Shown piece after piece: positions 37,328 to 46,292 of a stretch of 64,000 nucleotides of DNA. The translations under genes and the position numbers were made by a program. The notes beneath the pieces were generated by a model. The model did no database searches, had not been told where the DNA came from, and was given only the letters and a program-made list of their open reading frames with translations. How positions within the stretch are numbered: the first letter of the stretch is position 1; each line of letters begins with the position of its first letter. This DNA is from Fibrobacterota bacterium (lineage in GTDB: Bacteria > Fibrobacterota > Fibrobacteria > UBA11236): assembly GCA_947466585.1 (NCBI GenBank), contig CANIEU010000004.1:62001-126000 (forward strand), read 5' to 3'.

Positions 37328-38209
37328 ATGACAGCGGAGAATCCCACCTGGCGTACACGCCTGCTTGAACGAACCCGGAAAACCGGGAACACCTTGTGCG
37401 TGGGGCTCGATCCCGTGCTCCAGAAAATGCCCGCAGCCGACGGCAGTAGCGCCGATCGCGTGCGGCGTTTTTATGCGGAGCTGCTGGAGGCGATGGCCCG
37501 CCGCAACCTATTGCCCGCCGCCGTCAAACCCAACAGTGCGTATTTCGAAGCCTTGGGTCTGGAGTCTCTTGGCGTGCTCCAAACCTTGATTCGGGAATAC
37601 CGCGAGGCCGGCGTTCTCGTAATTCTCGACGCCAAACGAGGCGACATCAGCACTTCCTCCGGAGCCTATGCCGAAGCGGCGTTTACCACCTTCGGCGCCG
37701 ACGCAGTCACTGCCGCACCCTACATGGGTTCGGATTCGATCGCTCCGTTTCAGAATACCGCGAAGCCGGGCGAGGGGATCTACGTGCTGGTGCGTACTTC
37801 CAATCCCGGAGCGCGCGATTTTCAGGAGTTAACGGTCGATCTGGGCCAAGGACGCAAACTGCCTTTGTACCGGGTGGTGGCCGAAAAGGTTTCCGGTTGG
37901 GACCGAGGCGATCTCGGCGCCGTCGTTGGGGCTACCGCTCCAGGAGAATTGGAAGATTTGGTCGGCTTTTGGCGCGGACTCGGAAATGAAATTCCGATGC
38001 TAATCCCCGGCATTTCGGTGGGAGGTATCGGCCAAGGTGGGGATATTGCCGAAGTGTTGCGTGCCATTCGGAACGGCGGGGGAGACCCGAATCTGCACCT
38101 GCTCAACAGTTCCTCGGGCGTAAACTATGCCCACACGCGCTTTCCTTCTTTGACTCCTGCCGAAGCGTCGCTCAAGGCCATCGAGGAAATCTTCACCGCC
38201 ATGCGGTGA
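37328..38209 (+). CDS. pyrF: Orotidine 5'-phosphate decarboxylase (type 2)
   Basis: A 293-residue enzyme for the last step of UMP synthesis. The catalytic Asp-Lys-Asp array is in ILDAKRGDIST, the phosphate loop is in the C-terminal half (LIPGISVGGIGQGGD), and the N-terminus NTLCVGLDPVLQKM matches the longer type 2 form found in FCB bacteria and actinobacteria. pgl starts 18 bases later, so the two are likely cotranscribed. The ATG at 37328 follows GGGC without a strong Shine-Dalgarno site. Confidence 0.95.
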   Translation: MTAENPTWRTRLLERTRKTGNTLCVGLDPVLQKMPAADGSSADRVRRFYAELLEAMARRNLLPAAVKPNSAYFEALGLESLGVLQTLIREYREAGVLVILDAKRGDISTSSGAYAEAAFTTFGADAVTAAPYMGSDSIAPFQNTAKPGEGIYVLVRTSNPGARDFQELTVDLGQGRKLPLYRVVAEKVSGWDRGDLGAVVGATAPGELEDLVGFWRGLGNEIPMLIPGISVGGIGQGGDIAEVLRAIRNGGGDPNLHLLNSSSGVNYAHTRFPSLTPAEASLKAIEEIFTAMR

Positions 38210-38227
38210 AGGGGAAAGGAACGGGTC

Positions 38228-38884
38228 GTGCAAGTTTTGGTTCTGGACTCCCTCGAGGCCGTCGCGCAAAAGTCCCTGGAGTTGCTTGGCGGACCGCGGA
38301 TCGCGGTTTCCGGCGGCACCACCTTCGCAGCGCTCTTTCGTCACTGGGTACCGGAGGTGCGTCGCCGCACCGAGTTCGGAGAGAAGCTGCGTTTCTTCGT
38401 GGTGGACGAGCGCAAGGTCGCCTTTGAAGACCCGCTGTGCAATTGGAAATCTTGCTTTGAAGACCTGCTGCTTCCGGCAGGACTCGCGGAACAGAAGGCT
38501 CATTTCGTGACCAATGCTCGCGACTATGCGTCCCTGCTGCAGAAAGAGTTCGAGGCGGCGCCGGTCGTGTTCGACCAAATCTTTCTCGGCATGGGAGAAG
38601 ACGGCCACACCGCCTCCTTGTTCCCGGGTAAAGCGACCTTGACCGATTTGGATTCCGATGTGATTGATGTCACAGATTCGCCCAAAGCTCCGTCGAAGCG
38701 GGTGACGCTCGGACTCAAACCGATTCGCGCCTGTGGGCACTTGATCACCGTGGCGCTGGGTGCGGGCAAGGTCGAAATGGTGAAGCGTTTACAGGCCGGA
38801 GATTCCACGCTTCCTATCACCCTGGCCATGCAGGGGCATCCGCATGCCACCTTGCTGCTCGACCTTGCAGCGGCAGGGTTGTAG
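38228..38884 (+). CDS. pgl: 6-phosphogluconolactonase
   Basis: A 218-residue enzyme of the oxidative pentose phosphate pathway that opens 6-phosphogluconolactone. Motifs are IAVSGGTTFAALF, FFVVDERKVAFEDPLCNW and LGMGEDGHTASLFPG with the catalytic Glu and His. It starts with GTG, with AAGGA shortly upstream. It follows pyrF by 18 bases. No zwf or gnd is in the window. Confidence 0.94.
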   Translation: MQVLVLDSLEAVAQKSLELLGGPRIAVSGGTTFAALFRHWVPEVRRRTEFGEKLRFFVVDERKVAFEDPLCNWKSCFEDLLLPAGLAEQKAHFVTNARDYASLLQKEFEAAPVVFDQIFLGMGEDGHTASLFPGKATLTDLDSDVIDVTDSPKAPSKRVTLGLKPIRACGHLITVALGAGKVEMVKRLQAGDSTLPITLAMQGHPHATLLLDLAAAGL

Positions 38885-39020
38885 CCGTTTACAACTCGAG
38901 CGTCCCCACCGCCCCCCGAACATCGTATCTTCCTCGTTATCTTCTCTCGATCTTTACCCGTAAATTTTTCGGTAGCTTTTCTCGGAAACTTTTCTCGCAT
39001 TCTATCAAAACAGGCCGACC

Positions 39021-39740
39021 ATGAAAAAACCATCCGTGACCTTTTTTCTTCTCGCCGTACTGGCCCTCCTGCCGCTCGGTTGCTTTTCTGCCGACAGCGA
39101 GAGTCGGTTGCGCGCACTTGAAGACAAGCAAGACAGCATTCTCTCGATTTTGCGTGTGATGCAGGAACAAAGCGAATTCGTGGCGCTGCGGGTGGGGTGG
39201 CGTCCGGCTGCGGACAACAAACCGAAGGTTATTCCCGTGGCCAACAGTTTCACGAAGGGCCCGGCCAACGCCGTGCTGACCTTGGTGGAGTTCTCCGATT
39301 TCCAATGTCCCTATTGCGCCCGGTTGGTTCCGGTGCTCGATTCGGTCTTGCGCGCCTATCCCAAGGACGTGCGGTTGGTGTTCAAGCATTTTCCGCTTTC
39401 GTTCCACGCGCAAGCGCGTGAAGCCGCGGCGGCGGGCATCGCCGCCGGCAACCAAGGCAAGTTTTTCGAGTTCCGTTGCCTCGTCATGGCCCAGTACCGC
39501 AGCCTCGATCAAGATGTTTACCTCGCTGCCGCCCAAAAAATCGGGCTCGACATGAACCGTTTCCGCCGTGAAATGGCTTTGACCGATGACGTGAACAAGA
39601 TTCTCGACACCGATATCGAACTCGGCCGCAACATCGGCGTCGAAGGAACGCCGACCTTGTTCGTGAACGGAAAGCTCGCAGAAGACCGTTCCTTCGACTA
39701 TTTCGCCCATCTCGTCGCCGAGGCCCGAAAGTCCAAGTAA
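39021..39740 (+). CDS. DsbA-like thiol oxidoreductase lipoprotein
   Basis: A 239-residue protein with a lipobox LPLGC, Cys21 being the lipid anchor. A short coiled coil (30-50) leads into a DsbA-type thioredoxin domain: FSDFQCPYCARL with Cys96 and Cys99, KHFPLSFHAQA, and the cis-Pro loop VEGTPTLFVNG. It should form or shuffle disulfides in the periplasm. The upstream 136-base gap contains imperfect repeats of CTTTTCTCG. No dsbB is visible. After its stop, 563 bases lack a gene. Confidence 0.9.
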   Translation: MKKPSVTFFLLAVLALLPLGCFSADSESRLRALEDKQDSILSILRVMQEQSEFVALRVGWRPAADNKPKVIPVANSFTKGPANAVLTLVEFSDFQCPYCARLVPVLDSVLRAYPKDVRLVFKHFPLSFHAQAREAAAAGIAAGNQGKFFEFRCLVMAQYRSLDQDVYLAAAQKIGLDMNRFRREMALTDDVNKILDTDIELGRNIGVEGTPTLFVNGKLAEDRSFDYFAHLVAEARKSK

Positions 39741-39852
39741 AGGTTGTCTATTGCCCTCAGCCTAACTCTTCGGCGCTCTCCCTATTATTCCTTGAGCCCT
39801 CTCACCGCGGACCAAACGAAGCTTCACCGAAGCGTTGACGAAGTTTCGTCTA

Positions 39853-40008
39853 GGCCGACCTGAAAGCCATTCGTCGCACAAAGCCGGTGCGAGAACAAGT
39901 GATGCGAGGAGGCCGAGGAAGCGATACTGGAAAAGTATCGCGACGGAGGCCGCCTCTGCACCGCGATGTTCGCAGCCCGGCTTCTCCAGAATGGCTTTCA
40001 GGTCGGCC
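39853..40008. repeat. 156-bp structured element with perfect 20-bp inverted ends
   Basis: GGCCGACCTGAAAGCCATTC at 39853-39872 is repeated exactly in inverse at 39989-40008. Nested inside are AAGCCGG/CCGGCTT (39881-39887 with 39977-39983), TGCGA/TCGCA (39888-39892 with 39970-39974), GAGG/CCTC, GGCC/GGCC, and a GCGATACT/AGTATCGC hairpin (39921-39928 with 39934-39941). A purine-rich GAGGAA/GACGGA internal loop faces itself at 39915-39920 and 39942-39947. This is either a structured RNA gene or a MITE-like element. An open frame runs through it, but an in-frame stop lies at 39900. No known RNA family is recognised. Confidence 0.7.
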
Positions 40009-40009
40009 G

Positions 40010-40046
40010 AAAAAGGGGGCGGCGATCCACCGAAGTGGATCGCCGC
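40010..40046 (-). terminator. Terminator hairpin with UUCG loop
   Basis: On the minus strand, a perfect 12-bp stem (GCGGCGATCCAC and complement, 40019-40046) closes a TTCG tetraloop and is followed by CCCC and five T. It may end transcripts of the helicase gene whose stop is at 40304, and it lies directly against the 156-bp element. Confidence 0.8.
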
Positions 40047-40303
40047 TAATGATTAGGCCGTTATTACCCGCGCAACGGACACTAATCGAGGGAACCGAGT
40101 ACTTTGTTGCCCCCCTAAATTAGGCCCGCCTTCCCGCTTGCGCAACACGTTTCTGTTTTTTTATCGCACATTAAAATTCCGCTAAATTCGCGTGATTATC
40201 GTTTTATGGTGTACAAAGATGTGGCAAATTTTGGACGTATCGACCACTTCAGAATGGATGGAAAGGTCGGTTCGACGCATCCATCGGATGCAGTGATAAA
40301 GGG
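40047..40303. other. Gene-free stretch between the structured element and the helicase gene
   Basis: AT-rich parts alternate with short GC palindromes, including GCATCC/GGATGC near 40278-40292. No open frame of credible length, repeat or RNA gene is seen. Together with 39741-39852 it belongs to the longest gene-free region in the window. Confidence 0.5.
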
Positions 40304-41602
40304 TTAGCGCGTGCGAGCTGGGCGCGAGGGCTTCTCGGCTGGAAGGCCTTGTTCGACACGGATGAATTCGGCCCGTTTGTCAATGCGCACCTTGGCTTCG
40401 TGGACGCGTTTCGCCTGTTTGAGCCACGGATCGCCCTGCGCGTAGGCGGGATGAACCGGAATCGGTCCGCCGAATTCCTTCTCGATGTTGCGGAAGGCGA
40501 GATAGTCGTCGGGCCCGGCAAAGGAAAGGCAGGTGCCGGGGCGTTCGCGGCGCGCGGTGCGCCCTGAGCGATGCACGTACTCGCGATAGTTGCGGGGCAG
40601 GTCGAAGTTGACCACGAGATCGGCCTTGGGAATGTCGAGTCCGCGCGCCGCGAGATCGGTGGCGACCAATACTCGGAATTTCCCGTCCTTGAAACCCTGA
40701 AAGGCCAAGGCGCGTTCGCTTTGAAGGCGGTCGCCATGCAGGGCTCCGGAGGCGACGCCGCGCAGACGCAACAATCCGTTCAGGTGATTGGCCTTTTCGC
40801 GGTTGGCGACGAAGACGATAGCCTGGCCCTTGGTTTCCTTGAGCGTGTCGAGCAGGAGGTCGTTTTTGGTGCGGTTCGATTTGAGGAAAAAGAACTGCTC
40901 CGTCAGTGGCGCGCTCTTGGCCACCTGTACGTGATGCCGGGTGAGTTCTCCCAGCGGCAGGCGCTCGAGGGCATCTTCAGCCCCCGTGGCAGAGAACAAA
41001 AGCGTTTGCCTTTTCTTAGGGACCTTGGCGAGGATTTTACCGACCTGTTCTTCGAAGCCCATGTCGATGAGACGGTCGAATTCGTCGAGCACGAGAAAGC
41101 GGATGGAGCGTAGGAGCGCGGGATCACTCTCGAGGAGATCGATCAACCGACCGGGAGTGGCGATGAGAGTGTGCCACTCGCCTTGAAGGCGTCGGCGTTG
41201 CGCATCCGCATCATGACCGCCCAAGCACAATACAAGCCCCTCACGCGCCCGGTTTGCGGGGCCGTCGATGGCCTGAAGCATTTGGGAAACCTGATAGCCC
41301 AGCTCGCGCGCAGGAACCAGGATCAGATTGCCGTGGCGCGAGGGAAGGCGCGACCATAGGGGCAGCAGATAGGCGAGGGTTTTACCGGTTCCGGTGGGTG
41401 CCACTGCGAGGAAGGACTCCCCGGCAAGGGCCGCAGGAAGGCATGCATCCTGAACCGGGGTCGGCTTTTCGAAGCGAAGGCGTTCGATGGCATCAAACAT
41501 CTTCGCCGGAAGAAAGCGCCACGCGGCGGGGACGGGCATGGCCGCACTGGGCCTGGAAGAAATAGGCTTGGGAAGGCGCGCGCCCGCAGCCGGTTTCTTC
41601 AT
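40304..41602 (-). CDS. DEAD-box RNA helicase (DEFD variant)
   Basis: A 432-residue two-RecA-domain helicase. Motifs in order: the Q-motif region FEKPTPVQDACLP, motif I APTGTGKT, Ia PARELG, TPGR, motif II as DEFD in VLDEFDRLIDMGF, SAT, then VATDLAARGLDIP and HRSGRTAR. The C-terminal tail is basic. Such proteins remodel structured RNA, for example in ribosome assembly or cold response. The ATG at 41602 overlaps the DAHP synthase stop as ATGA. The Glu-to-Phe step in box III to DEFD is an accepted variant in some families. Confidence 0.93.
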   Translation of the reverse strand: MKKPAAGARLPKPISSRPSAAMPVPAAWRFLPAKMFDAIERLRFEKPTPVQDACLPAALAGESFLAVAPTGTGKTLAYLLPLWSRLPSRHGNLILVPARELGYQVSQMLQAIDGPANRAREGLVLCLGGHDADAQRRRLQGEWHTLIATPGRLIDLLESDPALLRSIRFLVLDEFDRLIDMGFEEQVGKILAKVPKKRQTLLFSATGAEDALERLPLGELTRHHVQVAKSAPLTEQFFFLKSNRTKNDLLLDTLKETKGQAIVFVANREKANHLNGLLRLRGVASGALHGDRLQSERALAFQGFKDGKFRVLVATDLAARGLDIPKADLVVNFDLPRNYREYVHRSGRTARRERPGTCLSFAGPDDYLAFRNIEKEFGGPIPVHPAYAQGDPWLKQAKRVHEAKVRIDKRAEFIRVEQGLPAEKPSRPARTR

Positions 41603-42654
41603 GCCGCCTGCAGCGTCTTCGTCATGCTCTTCATGCGCGTGTGGAGGCCGCGGGCTTCCTTGATCACCTGCGCGAGCACGTCGGGCGTGATCGCCTGTTT
41701 GGGATCGTCGCCCACACCGCGCTTCGGTTGGCAATGCGTCTCGATCACCAAACCGTCGGCGCCGTAGGCCACCGCCGCGATGGCGGCGTGCGGAACGTAA
41801 ACGGCCTTGCCGACGCTGTGCGACGGGTCGACGATCACAGGCGCCCAGGTCTTTTCCTTGAGCAGCGGCGTGATGCATTCATCGGGATGGTTGCGGTAGC
41901 CGTCCATGCCCGGTACGGTGCCGCGGGGGCACAGCATGATGTTCGGATTGCCCTGCGCCACGATATATTCGCCCGCGAGGATGAACTCGGAGATCGGGCC
42001 CATGTGCATGCTGCGCTTGAGCAGCACGCGCGTGCCGGTTCCCTTGGTGATGCGCCCCACCTCCTGCAGCAGGCGGTAGTTGAGGGCGCTGCGCGCACCG
42101 ATTTGGAGCGAATCGACGCCGGCGTCGACGCAAATGCGGGCCTGTTCGAAATCCATCACTTCGGTGTTGACCGGCAAGCCGGTCACTTCGCGGGCCTCGA
42201 GCAGGATGTCGAGGCTTTTCGCATCTCCCTGGAAGGAGTGCGGCGAGGTGCGCGGCTTCCACACGCCGCCACGCAGCATGTCGGCCCCGGCGGCCTTGAC
42301 GGCGTGGGCGGTTTCGAGGAAGAAGTTCCGGTTGTTGGGATCGATGGTGCAGTGGCCTGCGATCACGGCGAAGTCACCGGGCAGCACCCGCGAGCCGACG
42401 GTGATCTGGTGCTGAGCAAGGCTGCTCTCGCGGGCCATCAGCTTGTAGGGCACCTGGACACGGTCGATCCGGTCGATGTAGGGGAGACCCTCTATCCGGT
42501 TGATCAATTCCTGCGTGGTTTCGTCGCCCATGAGCGCGTAAATGGAACGCTGGGCGCCGTGGATGGTCTGGATGCCCACCCCGAACTCCGCGGCGATCTC
42601 GGTCACTTCTTTGAGTTCGGCGTCGGTCAGGCGGGGCAGCAGGGGGATAATCAT
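41599..42654 (-). CDS. aroF: 3-deoxy-7-phosphoheptulonate synthase (class I beta)
   Basis: A 351-residue enzyme for the first step of aromatic amino-acid synthesis. The N-terminal 70 residues form the ferredoxin-like regulatory domain of the Thermotoga-type DAHP synthase (IYALMGDET), and the TIM barrel has GHCTIDPNN, RGGVWKPRTSPHSFQG, LLKRSMHMG, the metal-binding Cys in IMLCPRGT, and DPSHSVGK. No chorismate mutase domain is fused. It shares a coupled transcript with the helicase gene. Confidence 0.94.
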   Translation of the reverse strand: MIIPLLPRLTDAELKEVTEIAAEFGVGIQTIHGAQRSIYALMGDETTQELINRIEGLPYIDRIDRVQVPYKLMARESSLAQHQITVGSRVLPGDFAVIAGHCTIDPNNRNFFLETAHAVKAAGADMLRGGVWKPRTSPHSFQGDAKSLDILLEAREVTGLPVNTEVMDFEQARICVDAGVDSLQIGARSALNYRLLQEVGRITKGTGTRVLLKRSMHMGPISEFILAGEYIVAQGNPNIMLCPRGTVPGMDGYRNHPDECITPLLKEKTWAPVIVDPSHSVGKAVYVPHAAIAAVAYGADGLVIETHCQPKRGVGDDPKQAITPDVLAQVIKEARGLHTRMKSMTKTLQAA

Positions 42655-42773
42655 GCGTAAATCCGTGGTTTTTCAGGGAGTTGAACGGTGGAATTTAACC
42701 ATAAAGGCCCGGGAGGGCAATGCAAAGGAGATGTAAAGCGGGGTATCGAAGATTCCCGAACCGCGTGCGGATT

Positions 42774-44612
42774 TCAGGGAAGCACGATCAAACTTTTAAC
42801 CCCGGCACCGCTCGTTTTGAAGAAGTAGAACCCGGGGGGCACGGTGCGGTTTTGGGGATCTTTGAGGTTCCAGGACCAAAACGAGTGGGAACTGTCGGCA
42901 GCGATGGTTGCGACGCGACGACCGGATTCGGCCACGATTTTGAGGCTGTCGTTAAGCCCGCCCTTTGGGGCCAGAAATACGAGGGGAGTCTGTGCGCGGG
43001 TTACGGGGTTGCGCACTGCATAAGTTTCTGCAACCCCTTTCGAAAGAGCCACATGGCGGATTTGTGTAAAAGAAGTGTTCGCTGTGGCCAGACTGGTGGC
43101 GGTGCCCGCAGGAGGGTGGGTCAATAAGACCGCGCCTCCGGTTAATAAGGTGGATTGATATCCGCTGAAGCTGCTGTCGATACGCCGGGACCCGGGAATG
43201 CCGATCAAGGTCACCAAGCCCGTATCGGTGACGGGAGGCCGAAGAATGCGGAAAGTCAACGCGGGGAAATCCAACTGCGTGATGCCCGACGCCGGGAGGG
43301 TGTCTAACCGGGGCTTGGGCCACTGCGGCATGTCGGGCGAAAAGGCTAGAGGTGAGTTTGCCGCGGCGGAACTGCCGGATAGTGTCATGGCGGCGGCGTA
43401 GGCCGTGTAAAGGCTGTCCCAACGTGCCTGGGTACCCACGCCGTGAATCAAGGCCGTGGGAAGATCGTTGGTGGTTGCCAAGGCTTCCCAAATGGCGCGA
43501 TCAAAGGCTGCCCCCAAGGCGTGGGTTAAAAAAATGTGGAAGATTGCGTTGCCGTAGTTTTCGACAGTCTGTGCGGTCATTAGCGAAATCTGGTGGCTTT
43601 TCGGAATGTTGAAGCGGAGATACTGGAAGTAGTCGTTCACGGAAGGGGCAAGACGCTCTTCCATGCCGGTCGCGCTCAGTTCGTACCAGGCGTGAATGTT
43701 ATTGAGCGTGGAATCGTAGGCGTATTGCACGGAGTGGTAAAACTCGTGGGAGGCGGTCACTTGTACGCCTTTTTCCCAGTCGGCCGCACTGTAATCGCGG
43801 TACACCACGTTACCCGGCAGAACCGCCCGCACGGGGCTTCCGCTGATCACGTCGGTCAGCGGGTTGTAGGTCACACCGTAGAGGAAGTCGTTTTCGAACA
43901 GGATGCGGCCGCCTTGTCCGGGCGGAAAGGAGAGGCCGTAGTACGGACCGGAAAATCCGCCGGCTATGTTGGCGTCTGCGATATCGACCACATACCTGCC
44001 CTGCGAAGGCCGATCATAAACATCGGAGGTACTGGTGTAGGCCGGCATGCGCATGCCGATAGAGTCGTAATACTGCCAAGCGCGTTCGAAATACTGTGCG
44101 GCCATCATTATGTAAAGCGGTGTTCCCGCCCCGAGCGAGTCGAGCCGGGCATGGAGGGTCGAATCGCGTTTATAAGTCGTGGTTGACGGAATGGTTCCCA
44201 ACAGGGAATCCACCGTGGACTTGAGGACCACATCTCCCGCATTGTCAGAGACGATGCGTGCGCGATGGACCGACGGGGCGAGGGTGTACTGCAGGGCGAA
44301 GTGGGTGGTGAGGTAGGTTCGGCCTGCGAGTTTGTTGGCCGCTACGCTGGCTGAAAAACCGGGTCCGGATGTTGTGCCCCCGCTGCCGAGCGGGGCGTTC
44401 CGGTTCATCAATTGCGTTATCAACAAGGTCGCACAGCCACGCCCAGGAGGTGCCTCAGCCGTCAGGATGCCGGAGGAAGTAAGCGTCTCTGCCGCAGTCG
44501 AGGATGCGGAGCCGAGTATGCACAGGGCGAAACCGGCGAGGGCGGTCCCGATGGAGACCGTGGAGACCTTGGAGATCGGTGGGTGGAAGACCTTTGTGAA
44601 GGGGGAGCGCAT
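42774..44612 (-). CDS. Secreted zinc metalloprotease (MXAN_6640-like) with FlgD-like tail
   Basis: A 612-residue exported protein with an N-terminal hydrophobic signal (TALAGFALCILGSASSTAAE). HEFYH at 289-293 in VTASHEFYHSVQYAYD is the zinc motif, and a third ligand is probably in ELSATGMEERL. This layout matches MXAN_6640-type putative metalloproteases. The last 70 residues (FWSWNLKDPQNRTVPPGFYFFK) form an FlgD-like Ig fold as in T9SS or outer-membrane cargo. The ATG at 44612 is preferred to a TTG one codon earlier. It lies four bases after the response-regulator stop, so it may be under the same promoter. Confidence 0.8.
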   Translation of the reverse strand: MRSPFTKVFHPPISKVSTVSIGTALAGFALCILGSASSTAAETLTSSGILTAEAPPGRGCATLLITQLMNRNAPLGSGGTTSGPGFSASVAANKLAGRTYLTTHFALQYTLAPSVHRARIVSDNAGDVVLKSTVDSLLGTIPSTTTYKRDSTLHARLDSLGAGTPLYIMMAAQYFERAWQYYDSIGMRMPAYTSTSDVYDRPSQGRYVVDIADANIAGGFSGPYYGLSFPPGQGGRILFENDFLYGVTYNPLTDVISGSPVRAVLPGNVVYRDYSAADWEKGVQVTASHEFYHSVQYAYDSTLNNIHAWYELSATGMEERLAPSVNDYFQYLRFNIPKSHQISLMTAQTVENYGNAIFHIFLTHALGAAFDRAIWEALATTNDLPTALIHGVGTQARWDSLYTAYAAAMTLSGSSAAANSPLAFSPDMPQWPKPRLDTLPASGITQLDFPALTFRILRPPVTDTGLVTLIGIPGSRRIDSSFSGYQSTLLTGGAVLLTHPPAGTATSLATANTSFTQIRHVALSKGVAETYAVRNPVTRAQTPLVFLAPKGGLNDSLKIVAESGRRVATIAADSSHSFWSWNLKDPQNRTVPPGFYFFKTSGAGVKSLIVLP

Positions 44613-44616
44613 CAAA

Positions 44617-45342
44617 TTAAGCTACGAATTTGTAGCCGGAACCGTGAATGGAGAGTATCCAGCGAGGTTTTTTCGGATCTTCTTCGATCAGCTTGCGAAG
44701 CTGCACAATATGGTTGTCGACCGTTCGGCTTTGGATGTACCCCTCAACTCCCCAGATTTTTTGCAAAAGGTCTTCGCGCGTGACCACCTGATTGCGGCGT
44801 TCCCACAACAGTTTGAGAATTTGGGCTTCCTTATATGTCAGCCGGTGGCGCACACCGCGCACATCGATGGTCAGGTTGTTGAAGTCGGCATGCACAGTTG
44901 TTGCACCCTCGGGTCCCGTGCCACAGAAGCGAGCTTCGTCGCCCGGTGTTTCGCGCGGACGAGCGGTGCGGCCGCGCAGCAAGCTACGGACGCGTGCCAG
45001 CAGAATGTTCAAATCGAACGGCTTGGAGAGATAATCGTCGGCTCCTCCGTCGAGGCCTTCGACAACGTCTTCCTTGGAGTCTCTCGCCGTCAGCAGCAAT
45101 ACCGGTGCATCGTATCCCGCCTCACGCAGGTCGGCGAGCAAGCTTAGGCCGTCCTTTCCGGGGAGCATCCAGTCGAGTAGAAAGAGGTCGAAGGGGTTTG
45201 CGGTTCCGTTGCGGGCGACGGTGGTGGCGGCGCTTTCTGCATCGGCGCACACGGTGACCTCATAGCCTTCGCGCCTGAGGTTAAACTCGAGACCGATGGC
45301 AAGACTCTGATCGTCTTCGACAAGGAGGATGCGGGCGCTCAC
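44617..45342 (-). CDS. OmpR-family response regulator
   Basis: A 241-residue regulator. The receiver domain has the acidic pair in LLVEDDQS, phospho-acceptor Asp57 in FLLDWMLPG, the Thr in LLLTARD and the Lys in YLSKPFD. The C-terminal winged helix (LTYKEAQILKLLWERRNQVV, then TVDNHIVQLRKLIE) binds DNA. The start is GTG at 45342, four bases after the kinase stop. Target genes are unknown; the downstream metalloprotease gene is four bases away and is a candidate output. Confidence 0.94.
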   Translation of the reverse strand: MSARILLVEDDQSLAIGLEFNLRREGYEVTVCADAESAATTVARNGTANPFDLFLLDWMLPGKDGLSLLADLREAGYDAPVLLLTARDSKEDVVEGLDGGADDYLSKPFDLNILLARVRSLLRGRTARPRETPGDEARFCGTGPEGATTVHADFNNLTIDVRGVRHRLTYKEAQILKLLWERRNQVVTREDLLQKIWGVEGYIQSRTVDNHIVQLRKLIEEDPKKPRWILSIHGSGYKFVA

Positions 45343-45346
45343 AGGT

Positions 45347-46288
45347 TCACGCTCCGATTCGGGACAGGGGAATGCGGAACGAAAAGGCGTTGCCCTCAAA
45401 TCCCACTCCGGCTTCGGTGAGCGGCTGTGCTTCGGCGTCGCCCTTGTGCAGGCGCGCCACGCTGCGGACGATGTAAAGGCCGAGGCCGACACCGTTTTGG
45501 CGGCGCGTGGTGAGGTTCGGAATGCGGTAGAACTTGTGAAAAATCTTTTTGAGGTATTTGCGCGGAAGCGGGCGGCCGCCGTCGCGCACCTCGAACCGGG
45601 CCGCGTCTCCGTTGCGCGTGACACTCAATTCGGGAGTGGAGCCGCGCCCGTATTTTTCGGCGTTGGTGATCAGGTTGGCGAGCGACATTTCGAGCAGCAT
45701 GGGGTCGGCTTCCAGACGCAGACCCTTTTCAACCTTTAGCCGAATGGGGCGCGGCCATTTGGACACGAAAGTTTGGGCAAGCACGTCCGCGTCAAGGAAT
45801 CGTTTGTGGAGAAGTAGTTGCCCATGCTCGAGTTGTTGGATCTTGAGCAATTGGTCGATGAGCATTCCAAGGCGCGCGCATTCGGAGAGAATGCCGTCGG
45901 CGAAGCGGTCCCGATCTTCGGGTTCGAGCGGGCCCTGGCGCAGGGTCTGCGCGAATATTTGAATGCCCGAAAGCGGCAACCGCAATTCGTGGGTCATCAT
46001 GTTGGTGAAGTCGCGTTGTTGGACCTTGAGGAGGTTGCCGCGCATAACGGCGGCAAAGAACAAGGAAAGCGCGACGATGAGCAAAACACCCGCTGTGATG
46101 CCGAGCACCAGCACGGCCCAACGTCCCGCCGCAGAGAACCCCTGCAACCCGCCATGCAGTTCCGCGTGCATATCGCGGATGGTTAGGTAGTCACGGATGA
46201 TGTAGATGTTCCAAAACACGATGAGCGCGATGGCCATGCAAATCGCCAGCACGAACAACGTGATGTACAGCGTACTCCGCGTTTTCAT
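45347..46288 (-). CDS. Membrane sensor histidine kinase
   Basis: A 313-residue kinase with two helices (about 7-29 and 57-82) flanking a short periplasmic loop of about 27 residues, too small for a classic ligand domain. The phospho-acceptor is His100 in MMTHELRLPLSG. The ATPase domain has an N box (NLITNAEKYG), DGGRPLP, FHKFYRI and GVGLGLYIV. No HAMP domain is evident. It is placed four bases after lnt and four before the response regulator, so envelope lipoprotein state or membrane stress is a plausible signal, by position only. Confidence 0.93.
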   Translation of the reverse strand: MKTRSTLYITLFVLAICMAIALIVFWNIYIIRDYLTIRDMHAELHGGLQGFSAAGRWAVLVLGITAGVLLIVALSLFFAAVMRGNLLKVQQRDFTNMMTHELRLPLSGIQIFAQTLRQGPLEPEDRDRFADGILSECARLGMLIDQLLKIQQLEHGQLLLHKRFLDADVLAQTFVSKWPRPIRLKVEKGLRLEADPMLLEMSLANLITNAEKYGRGSTPELSVTRNGDAARFEVRDGGRPLPRKYLKKIFHKFYRIPNLTTRRQNGVGLGLYIVRSVARLHKGDAEAQPLTEAGVGFEGNAFSFRIPLSRIGA

Positions 46289-46292
46289 GAGT

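Noticed and set aside
39835-40056. Short plus-strand open frames over the structured element
   Set aside because: Arg/Ser-rich, without ribosome site or known domain, and the sequence is better explained by inverted repeats.
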